Origin: Bacteroidaceae bacterium
GTDB taxonomy: Bacteria; Bacteroidota; Bacteroidia; Bacteroidales; Bacteroidaceae
Direction of reading: 5' to 3'
NCBI GenBank assembly: GCA_900770665.1
Contig: CAAGKZ010000101.1
Span: forward strand, 1 to 32,705
Length of the DNA stretch: 32,705 nucleotides
The notes under the pieces are model-generated. The model saw only the letters and a list, made by a program, of their open reading frames with translations. It did not search any database and had not been told where the DNA came from. The stretch's first letter is position 1; each line of letters opens with the position of its first letter. This document shows, piece after piece, positions 23,935 to 30,591 of the stretch. The position numbers and the translations under genes are program-made.

Positions 23935-23961
23935 TTGGCACGCACTTTGTTTAATATTTAG
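23935..23961 (+). promoter_or_regulatory. Possible dnaK promoter region
   Basis: tttggcacgcactttgttta followed by atatttag. It contains TTGGCACG, a sigma-54-like -24 block with GG-N10-GT instead of GG-N10-GC. It also has TTTG plus a TAnTATTTAG-like box at a spacing shorter than the usual 19. The true start site cannot be decided by eye. Confidence 0.35.
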
Positions 23962-24024
23962 CAGAAGCGGCTGCGAGGCGGCTGCAAACAAACACGATTA
24001 ATAATAAATAAAAACAATAGAATT

Positions 24025-25938
24025 ATGGGAAAAATTATTGGTATCGACTTGGGTACAACCAACTCATGTGTTGCAGTTTTTGAGGGCAACGAGCCTGTAG
24101 TAATCACAAACAGCGAGGGCAAGCGCACTACTCCATCAATTGTCGCTTTCGACGGCAATGGCGAGCGCAAGATTGGTGACCCAGCAAAGCGTCAGGCTGT
24201 GACAAACCCACAGCGCACAATCTTCTCTATCAAGCGTTTCATGGGTGAGAACTGGGCACAGGTGAGCAAGGAAATCTCACGCGTTCCTTATAAGGTAGTT
24301 GAGGAGAACAACATGCCACGCGTTGACATCGACGGCCGTCTCTACACTCCACAGGAGATTTCGGCAATGGTTCTTCAGAAGATGAAGAAGACTGCCGAGG
24401 AGTATCTTGGCCAGGAGGTAACAGAGGCTGTCATCACAGTTCCTGCTTACTTCAGCGACAGCCAGCGTCAGGCAACAAAGGAGGCCGGACAGATTGCAGG
24501 TCTCGAGGTTAAGCGTATCGTGAACGAGCCAACAGCCGCAGCTCTTGCCTACGGTGTCGACAAGTCAAACAAGGACATGAAGATTGCTGTGTTCGACCTT
24601 GGTGGCGGTACATTCGATATCTCAATCCTTGAGTTCGGTGGCGGTGTGTTCGAGGTACTCTCAACAAATGGTGACACACACCTTGGTGGTGACGACTTCG
24701 ACCAGGTTATCATCGACTGGCTTGCAAGCGAGTTCAAGGCCGAGGAGGGCGCAGACCTTACAGCAGACCCAATGGCGCTTCAGCGTCTTAAGGAGGCTGC
24801 CGAGAAGGCAAAGATTGAGTTGTCATCAACAAGATCAACCGAGATTAACCTTCCTTACATCACAGCCGTAAACGGCATGCCAAAGCACCTTGTAAAGACT
24901 TTGACACGTGCGAAGTTCGAGTCATTGGCACACAACCTCATCCAGGCTTGTCTTGAGCCTTGCAAGAAGGCTATGAGCGACGCAGGCCTCAGCAACGCCG
25001 ACATTGACGAGGTTATCCTTGTAGGTGGTTCAACACGTATCCCGGCCGTACAGAAGGTGGTTGAGGATTTCTTCGGCAAGGCTCCTTCAAAGGGCGTTAA
25101 CCCCGACGAGGTTGTTGCAGTTGGTGCAGCCATCCAGGGTGCCATCCTCAACAACGAGGGCGGTGTAGGCGACATCGTATTGCTCGACGTTACTCCACTC
25201 TCAATGGGTATCGAGACATTGGGCGGTGTAATGACAAAGCTCATTGATGCCAACACAACAATCCCTTGCAAGAAGAGCGAGACATTCTCAACTGCAGCCG
25301 ACAACCAGACCGAGGTTACCATCCACGTACTCCAGGGCGAGCGTCCGATGGCAAACCAGAACAAGTCTATCGGCCAGTTCAACCTCACAGGCATTGCCCC
25401 TGCACGCCGCGGTGTTCCACAGATTGAGGTGACATTCGACATCGATGCAAACGGTATCCTCAAGGTATCGGCAAAGGACAAGGCTACCGGCAAGGAGCAG
25501 GCAATCCGCATCGAGGCATCATCGGGTCTCAGCAAGGAGGAAATCGAGCGCATGAAACAGGAGGCCGAGGCAAATGCCGATGCCGACAAGAAGGAGCGCG
25601 AGAAGATTGACAAGCTCAACCAGGCCGACTCAATGGTGTTCCAGACAAAGAACCAGTTGAACGAGCTTGGCGACAAGATTCCTGCCGACAAGAAGGCTCC
25701 AATTGAGGCAGCAGTGCAGAAGCTCGAGGAGGCTCACAAGGCTCAGGACCTCGCAGGCATCGACGCAGCAATGGCAGAGCTCAACAACGCATGGCAGACA
25801 GCAAGTGCCGAGATGTACGCACAGAGCGGCGCAGCAGGCGCACAGGGTGGCCAGCAGTACGACGCAGGCCAGCAGCAGAGCGGCAACCAGCAGCACGGCG
25901 ACGACGTCCAGGACGCCGAGTTTGAGGAAGTGAAGTAA
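24025..25938 (+). CDS. dnaK: Chaperone DnaK (Hsp70)
   Basis: A 637-residue cytosolic Hsp70 that folds proteins with DnaJ and GrpE. The nucleotide-binding domain shows phosphate 1 IGIDLGTTNS (5-14), phosphate 2 DLGGGTFDISI (from 191) and the adenosine block VGGSTRIPAVQ (about 336-346). The interdomain linker region includes DIVLLDVTPLSMGIETLGG. The substrate-binding domain and helical lid follow, ending in a Gln/Gly-rich stretch and DAEFEEVK. Length and motifs are normal. dnaJ and grpE are not adjacent. It looks monocistronic with its own terminator. Confidence 0.98.
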   Translation: MGKIIGIDLGTTNSCVAVFEGNEPVVITNSEGKRTTPSIVAFDGNGERKIGDPAKRQAVTNPQRTIFSIKRFMGENWAQVSKEISRVPYKVVEENNMPRVDIDGRLYTPQEISAMVLQKMKKTAEEYLGQEVTEAVITVPAYFSDSQRQATKEAGQIAGLEVKRIVNEPTAAALAYGVDKSNKDMKIAVFDLGGGTFDISILEFGGGVFEVLSTNGDTHLGGDDFDQVIIDWLASEFKAEEGADLTADPMALQRLKEAAEKAKIELSSTRSTEINLPYITAVNGMPKHLVKTLTRAKFESLAHNLIQACLEPCKKAMSDAGLSNADIDEVILVGGSTRIPAVQKVVEDFFGKAPSKGVNPDEVVAVGAAIQGAILNNEGGVGDIVLLDVTPLSMGIETLGGVMTKLIDANTTIPCKKSETFSTAADNQTEVTIHVLQGERPMANQNKSIGQFNLTGIAPARRGVPQIEVTFDIDANGILKVSAKDKATGKEQAIRIEASSGLSKEEIERMKQEAEANADADKKEREKIDKLNQADSMVFQTKNQLNELGDKIPADKKAPIEAAVQKLEEAHKAQDLAGIDAAMAELNNAWQTASAEMYAQSGAAGAQGGQQYDAGQQQSGNQQHGDDVQDAEFEEVK

Positions 25939-25962
25939 GATAACTTCAGCAATAAAAGTTCA

Positions 25963-25993
25963 GTCGGCGGCCAAAAGGTCGCCGACGGTTTTA
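25963..25993 (+). terminator. Intrinsic terminator of dnaK
   Basis: Stem gtcggcggcc / ggtcgccgac with one G-T pair around aaaa, followed by ggtttta, 24 bases past the dnaK stop. Confidence 0.75.
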
Positions 25994-26021
25994 TGGAACA
26001 AACACATTTTTAATTGCAAAT

Positions 26022-26052
26022 TTTGCGTTTAGTTTACTTTTGCCTACATTTG
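26022..26052 (+). promoter_or_regulatory. Consensus Bacteroidetes promoter of the 26118 gene
   Basis: TTTG at 26022-26025, exactly 19 bases, then TACATTTG at 26045-26052: a full match to TTTG-N19-TAnnTTTG. It shows that the in-frame ATG at 26040 is inside the promoter and that the ATG at 26118 is the real start. Confidence 0.8.
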
Positions 26053-26117
26053 TGGCAAAGTATGGGGAAGATAACGCACCCGCACGTACAAAGAGAACAA
26101 CTAAAAAACTTAAAGAC

Positions 26118-26474
26118 ATGAAGAAACTACTTTTTATCATCGCTTTTCTCTTTGCATCGGCAACCGTTTTTGCCGGACCCATAGAGAAACTGACAAAATT
26201 GGCCGACAAGGTAGAGAGGGAGCACAAATCTTATGACGACGAGGATTGGGAGAAGGTTGCAAAAGAATATGCCAAAATCAACGCCGAGTTCGAGAAAGAT
26301 GAATACACAAAAGAGGAACTTAAGGATTTTGCACGCCAGAAAGGCCGCATCAAGGGTTATATGACAAAAAAGACCTTGAAAAATTGGGGCAAGAAGGTAG
26401 AAGAGTATGCGAATGAATTGAGCGGCGGCATCGAAGGCTTCTTTGAATCTGTCGAAAATATGCTTGACGAATAA
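26118..26474 (+). CDS. Small exported protein of unknown function
   Basis: A 118-residue protein with a signal peptide (MKKLLFIIAFLFASATVFAG). The mature part is charged and mostly helical (EKLTKLADKVEREHKSYD, DEDWEKVAKEYAKINAEFE, then YTKEELKDFARQKGRIKGYM and a C-terminal amphipathic stretch). I do not recognise a named domain with certainty; it resembles small Bacteroidales envelope proteins. The start at 26118 is chosen over 26040 because the upstream ATG lies inside the promoter and the signal peptide begins here. The next gene starts 10 bases after its stop, so the two are probably co-transcribed. Confidence 0.8.
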   Translation: MKKLLFIIAFLFASATVFAGPIEKLTKLADKVEREHKSYDDEDWEKVAKEYAKINAEFEKDEYTKEELKDFARQKGRIKGYMTKKTLKNWGKKVEEYANELSGGIEGFFESVENMLDE

Positions 26475-26484
26475 TCTATGCCCT

Positions 26485-26661
26485 ATGGAACTGCCAGGTG
26501 ACCCAATGATGCTTTTCAGCACCATCAACATGTATCTTCGCGACCGTTATGCGTCGCTCGACGAGCTTTGCGCAGACCTTGACGTAGACCGCACGGAACT
26601 GGAAGAAAAACTCCGCGCTGTGGGGTTTGAATACAGCGCAGAGCATAACAAATTCTGGTAA
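26485..26661 (+). CDS. DUF4250-family small protein
   Basis: A 58-residue protein. It fits DUF4250 throughout: MELPGDPMMLFSTINMYLRD at 1-20, then YASLDELCADLDVDRTELEEKL and a closing VGFEYSAEHNKFW. It has no signal peptide and is likely cytosolic. The helix-turn-helix look of the SLDELCADLDVDRTELEEKL segment suggests, but does not prove, nucleic acid binding. The start at 26485 gives the family's usual N-terminus; the longer frame from 26443 would overlap the gene before it. A terminator follows directly. Confidence 0.85.
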   Translation: MELPGDPMMLFSTINMYLRDRYASLDELCADLDVDRTELEEKLRAVGFEYSAEHNKFW

Positions 26662-26664
26662 AAC

Positions 26665-26704
26665 AAACGAAGAGGGCTGTCGCATGACAGCCTTCTTCGT
26701 TTTA
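26665..26704 (+). terminator. Intrinsic terminator after the DUF4250 gene
   Basis: A 17-base-pair stem (from aaacgaagagggctgtc to gacagccttcttcgttt, with one G-T pair) around loop gcat, starting 4 bases after the stop codon and ending in tttta. Confidence 0.85.
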
Positions 26705-26988
26705 TCTATCAATCCCGATTGTCGAGGAATGAATAAAATGATGAAGACCAAGGCTTGCGCAAACGAGTGAAACGCAAAGCTTGCTTTAGCGTTTTACGAC
26801 GAGTGCAGCCGAGGCTCGCCAAAGGCAGCCGGCTTGCGCAGATTGCAAAACCGGAGTTTACTTGAAGTAAATGAGGATTTTGCGAGCAAGCGTAACGCTG
26901 AGATTCATTCAATGCAACTTCGGCGTCACTCGCTTTGTGTGTAAATAAGTTTCCACCCGCTCGCTTGCATGAACTTTCTTCTTTTTAT
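26705..26988. other. Non-coding region built from repeat pieces
   Basis: No gene is seen. It holds the second covarying hairpin, two copies of ggcttgcgca (26751 and 26831), and a gtttacttgaa block also present near 8818. It lies between two convergent gene groups. Confidence 0.5.
26767..26797 (+). repeat. Covarying hairpin repeat, copy 2
   Basis: The arms gtgaaacgcaaagc and gctttagcgttttac carry a bulged A and the same tt loop as 19630-19660. Two stem pairs are G-C and C-G here instead of A-T and T-A. Confidence 0.65.
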
Positions 26989-27345
26989 TCATTTCCGTTC
27001 CAAGGCTTCGGCTGCATATCTTAAATACCTTGCCGCCTTATCATCGGCCTCGGCAGCATAACGCATATAGCGCTCATATTTTTCCATCTCATCCTCTACA
27101 TACCGGGTATAGCTCTTTACCCTGTCGACATCGTTCTTGCGACCGTAATATTGCACCTCGCGCTGATAGCTTTCTGCTTTTTTAAGGTGATATGCCGCTT
27201 CGCGTCGGTGTCCCTCGGCCTGCCGTTGATAATACTCGGCCTCGCGCTGATAGCCCTGCGCCTTCCTTATATAATAGTCACTCTGCGCATGCGCTGTAGC
27301 AGCCATACACAGAAGAAGTGCCATTAAAAATAGTACGCGTTTCAT
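26989..27345 (-). CDS. Small exported protein with heptad repeats
   Basis: A 118-residue protein with a signal peptide (MKRVLFLMALLLCMAATAHA). The mature N-terminal half is a strict seven-residue repeat of the form Y/H-x-R/K-x-A-x-x (YIRKAQG, YQREAEY, YQRQAEG, HRREAAY, HLKKAES, YQREVQY). A second helical part near the end repeats RYAAEA. This predicts one long, highly charged helix or coiled coil, rich in Tyr and Arg. I do not recognise a family, and the function is unknown. The start at 27345 gives the signal peptide; the longer frame to 27369 would overlap the preceding gene. It begins 17 bases after the SDR-type gene and probably shares its transcript. Confidence 0.75.
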   Translation of the reverse strand: MKRVLFLMALLLCMAATAHAQSDYYIRKAQGYQREAEYYQRQAEGHRREAAYHLKKAESYQREVQYYGRKNDVDRVKSYTRYVEDEMEKYERYMRYAAEADDKAARYLRYAAEALERK

Positions 27346-27362
27346 AGTTGTAACATTTAAGG

Positions 27363-28232
27363 TCAACACTCATTACCAATCTCCACAAACAACCTCAGGC
27401 CGGAGATTGTATTGCTGAAACATATTGCACCGCCCGATGCACGGAAAATCTTGTCGGTTGAGATTGAAAGGTTGCGCTCGTGCGCCGGGTAGCGGTCATA
27501 ATCGGGGTGCAACAGTGCACCCGACTGCAAGCCGGCAAGCATCTCGCAATAACAGCAAGCCACCTCGTATGTATTCGTGTCATTCTCGGCACCATAGTTA
27601 TATACGCCCGATGGCAAGTTAAATGTCTGTGGCAGGAATTCAACCACTTCGCGCACCCATGTTATACCGCGATACTCACGTACCGGGAACACTATTGGCG
27701 TGCGCTGCTTTATTGCCTTTGCAATGTTAAGCACAAAGTTTGCATGCGACGGCATGCCCTCGCGCTCACGGTCATACATCCATGTCGCGCGCAACACAAC
27801 GGTATTGGGGTTAAAATAGAGCACACGCTCCTCGGCCTCAAGCTTATGGCGGCCATAGACATTCTCGGGAGCGACAAGCACATCCTCATTAAGGAGACCG
27901 CTTTCAACATTGCCGTTATACACCTGGTCGCTTGAGAAGAACACCAACTTTGCACGGCAAAGAGCCGCTGCACGCGCAATGTTGGCTGCCCCCTCAACAT
28001 TCACACGGTAGCTCTCATCGGGGTTCTGCTCACAGTAGCCTGTGTTAGACAACGCTGCAAGATGCACCACCACATCGGGAGTGTGCTGCAGGAAATAACT
28101 GTCAACCGACGCGCGGTCGGTAATATCAAGTTCAGCATGAGTGGGAGCAAGAATTTTATACTCATTGCGCCACCGCGCAACAACACGGCAGCCCACAAAA
28201 CCGCTTGCACCGGTAATAAGAATCTTTTTCAT
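27363..28232 (-). CDS. RmlD-like NAD(P)-dependent sugar reductase/epimerase (extended SDR)
   Basis: A 289-residue extended short-chain dehydrogenase, nearest to dTDP-4-dehydrorhamnose reductase (RmlD). The cofactor motif is ITGASGFVGCRVVA (5-18). Other blocks are VVVHLAALSN (about 54-63), NVEGAANIARAA, FFSSDQVYNG (about 97-106) and the catalytic pair YGRHK (about 126-130). It probably reduces or epimerises a nucleotide sugar, or acts on another small molecule; genes for dTDP-rhamnose synthesis are not nearby, so the substrate is open. It is the first gene of a short two-gene unit. Confidence 0.8.
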   Translation of the reverse strand: MKKILITGASGFVGCRVVARWRNEYKILAPTHAELDITDRASVDSYFLQHTPDVVVHLAALSNTGYCEQNPDESYRVNVEGAANIARAAALCRAKLVFFSSDQVYNGNVESGLLNEDVLVAPENVYGRHKLEAEERVLYFNPNTVVLRATWMYDREREGMPSHANFVLNIAKAIKQRTPIVFPVREYRGITWVREVVEFLPQTFNLPSGVYNYGAENDTNTYEVACCYCEMLAGLQSGALLHPDYDRYPAHERNLSISTDKIFRASGGAICFSNTISGLRLFVEIGNEC

Positions 28233-28236
28233 AATG

Positions 28237-28267
28237 CGAAGATAGCTAAAAGTTCCACTTCTGCAAA
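28237..28267 (-). promoter_or_regulatory. Promoter of the RmlD-like gene
   Basis: On the minus strand TTTG (28267-28264), a 19-base spacer, then TATCTTCG (28244-28237), one mismatch from TAnnTTTG. The start codon is only 5 bases downstream of the -7 box, implying a leaderless or nearly leaderless mRNA. Confidence 0.55.
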
Positions 28268-28377
28268 TTTAATACCGAACTCATTATTACAAACCTACGT
28301 TGTGCACGAATAAAACTGTCACTGTTAGGTTATAGTGTAGTTATTTTAATTTCGTTGACTCAACTTCTATTTTATTA

Positions 28378-30585
28378 TTAGAACTTATAACTAAGGCTCA
28401 TTGTAACATTCCGCCCTGGGGCGCTGATGCCGCAGCTGTAGGGGCGGTAGCGTTTGTCGGCGATATTCTCGAGTGTTGCATTGAGCGAGAAACCGCGCGC
28501 GAGCTGCAGCGATACGCGCAGGTTGAGAGTGAACCACGCAGGTGAATAGGCATTGCCATCGGCATCAAGGGCATATATTTCTGTTTTCTCCCTCTCCTCT
28601 ACCGGCATATCGGCAGCTGCACACTGCGCCTGGAAAGCGGCAAAGGCCTCAATGTTCAACCTCTCGTTTCTGAAGCCCAAAGCCAGGCGCCCGAATAGCG
28701 GAGCGGCATGGCGCGACGGCGACACATCGCCATTGTCCATCTCCTCGAAACCGCGTTGCCAGCTTACACGTGCTTCGCCATAGAACCATTTCGCAAAGTT
28801 GGCATCCACAGCTGTCTGAACACCCCACACATTTGCAGTTGCAGCATTCTGAAGCGCCTGCACGCGGCACTCGCTGCCCTGATACTCCATTGTGGGGCTG
28901 CCGTTGAAGAGGAAATCGCGGCGCACAATGGCATCGGTGAGGTAGGTATAATAGGCCGTTACATCGAATTTAAGGAACGAGCCTATGTGCTTTGCAAAGC
29001 CAAGCTCTACATTGTCGGCATACTCGGGTTTGAGTGCAGGGTTAGGCACTGTCACACAACCGTCGGCACTGTCAAAGAGCTTGCCCATGTCATCGACATT
29101 GGGAGCACGGAAACCGCGTGCATAGTTCACACGGAACAGCCACCCCGATACAGGTCGCCAGTTGAGCCCTACATTTCCGCTGACGCTTCCGGCCGAAGAG
29201 ACCTGGCGAGGTGCAAAAGGAATATCGTAGCCTACTGTAGAGAAATCGTTGTCTATAAGATAATGGTTATAACGCACTCCTGCCGCAAGGTTAAGACGGG
29301 AGGTCACGTGCCACTCGGCCTGCGCGAAAAGACCGGCGCTGTACCACTCGGCATTGGGATAACGCGCCGCCATCGGTTCCGTAGCATGGGTTACAATATC
29401 GGTTGCCACACCCTTTGAACGCACATTGTTCTGCACGTACTCTGCGCCATACGAAACAGACAGACCATCGCCTACCGACTTTATGAAATCGACATTCGCG
29501 CTCCAGGCATCGACAGCCTCGCTCTGCGTCTCGCGGCGCGGTTTATTGAGGTCACGGCTAATGCGGCTCTCCTCGAAGCGTTGCAGGGCAAGGTTCACTT
29601 TCATTGAGTCGTACATTATGCCGCCACCTGTGTGTTCGGCACGCAAGTGGTTCATCATCCAGAATTGCGGACCGTAGTTCCACTCGGCATAACGGGGCAA
29701 GCCGCCACGCATGCGCTGATGGCGGTCATAACGCGCATACTCCGATGTCTCGCTCAAATGGAAAGCATATTCAAGGTTCCAACCCCGGCCCGGTGCATAG
29801 CGCACTTTCTGCATGAAGTTGAACTGCGAATATCCGCTCGGTGTCTGCTTGTTCTTATCCACATTTTCAATGACACGGTCATCCACCGTTCCGTCGGCAG
29901 CAAAACCGGGAACAACAACGTATGGCATCACATAATCATCGGGGCCATGTGTTCCCTGCTGCAGGTCGCCATAGGATGAATATGTGAGGCTTGTGAGCAG
30001 CGCCCACCGTTTCCATCCCACCCCGGCATGGATATGCGCCGTGAGTTCATTGGAGGCGGTTGCCGTGCGCACCGTTGCCGCACCATGCACAAGTGGAGAT
30101 TTTCCATTAGCCAAACGCGGCTCAAGCGTTGCAAACACCATTGCCCCGCCAATGGCATCGCTGCCATAGCCCACCGCACCGGGACCGAAGAGCACCTCGC
30201 TATCGGCAATGGCAAAGGGGTCGAGCGAGATTACATTCTGTATGTTTCCCGAGCGGAATATGGCTGTGTTCATGCGCACACCGTCAATACTGTAGAGCAG
30301 TCTGTTGGTGGCAAAGCCGCGTATCATGGGGCTGCCGCCGCCATACTGGCTTTTCTGTATGAACACCTCACCCGTGAGCCCCAGAACATCGGCCGCAGTT
30401 TGCGGATTGAAGGTGTTGGCCTCATCAAACGACAGACGCGTAACCTTTACCGGCTGCGCCTGGCTCTGTTGGCACCAACGGCTTGCCGACACCACAATTT
30501 CATCGAGATTGTAGAGCAGGCTATCCTGTGCCAAGCCACAAATGGCAAACGGCAAGAACAAGAACGTCAACAACACCCTTTTCAT
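28378..30585 (-). CDS. TonB-dependent outer-membrane receptor, heme/hemoglobin type
   Basis: A 735-residue outer-membrane beta-barrel receptor with a signal peptide (about 1-19, ending CGLA). A TonB box DEIVVSASR is at 28-36. The plug spans about 45-155 (ADVLGLTGEVFIQKSQYGGG, SPMIRGFATNRLLYSIDGVR, VLFGPGAVGYGSDAIGGAM). The barrel ends LENIADKRYRPYSCGISAPG and a terminal SYKF with the expected aromatic last residue. The plug and the YRPYSCGISAPGRN end are typical of heme/hemoglobin receptors, so iron or heme uptake is the best guess; a B12-type ligand is less likely. It starts 6 bases after the stop of the BNR-repeat protein, a tight operon. Confidence 0.88.
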   Translation of the reverse strand: MKRVLLTFLFLPFAICGLAQDSLLYNLDEIVVSASRWCQQSQAQPVKVTRLSFDEANTFNPQTAADVLGLTGEVFIQKSQYGGGSPMIRGFATNRLLYSIDGVRMNTAIFRSGNIQNVISLDPFAIADSEVLFGPGAVGYGSDAIGGAMVFATLEPRLANGKSPLVHGAATVRTATASNELTAHIHAGVGWKRWALLTSLTYSSYGDLQQGTHGPDDYVMPYVVVPGFAADGTVDDRVIENVDKNKQTPSGYSQFNFMQKVRYAPGRGWNLEYAFHLSETSEYARYDRHQRMRGGLPRYAEWNYGPQFWMMNHLRAEHTGGGIMYDSMKVNLALQRFEESRISRDLNKPRRETQSEAVDAWSANVDFIKSVGDGLSVSYGAEYVQNNVRSKGVATDIVTHATEPMAARYPNAEWYSAGLFAQAEWHVTSRLNLAAGVRYNHYLIDNDFSTVGYDIPFAPRQVSSAGSVSGNVGLNWRPVSGWLFRVNYARGFRAPNVDDMGKLFDSADGCVTVPNPALKPEYADNVELGFAKHIGSFLKFDVTAYYTYLTDAIVRRDFLFNGSPTMEYQGSECRVQALQNAATANVWGVQTAVDANFAKWFYGEARVSWQRGFEEMDNGDVSPSRHAAPLFGRLALGFRNERLNIEAFAAFQAQCAAADMPVEEREKTEIYALDADGNAYSPAWFTLNLRVSLQLARGFSLNATLENIADKRYRPYSCGISAPGRNVTMSLSYKF

Positions 30586-30591
30586 AACACA

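Larger units (their letters stand above)
23523..24024. other. Non-coding region upstream of dnaK
   Basis: 502 bases without a gene. The left part holds the minus-strand leader of the dehydrogenase gene and a structured repeat. The right part holds inverted repeats and promoter-like blocks before dnaK, described separately. Confidence 0.6.

Noticed and set aside
24855..25691. Minus-strand frame of 278 codons opposite dnaK
   Set aside because: Antisense shadow of a highly conserved gene; Ser/Ala-rich with no domain.
26040..26117. Upstream in-frame start for the small exported protein
   Set aside because: The ATG at 26040 overlaps the -7 box of a consensus promoter, and a proper signal peptide begins only at 26118.
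26443..26484. Longer start for the DUF4250 gene
   Set aside because: It would overlap the previous gene by 32 bases, and the family N-terminus (MELPGDP) begins at 26485.
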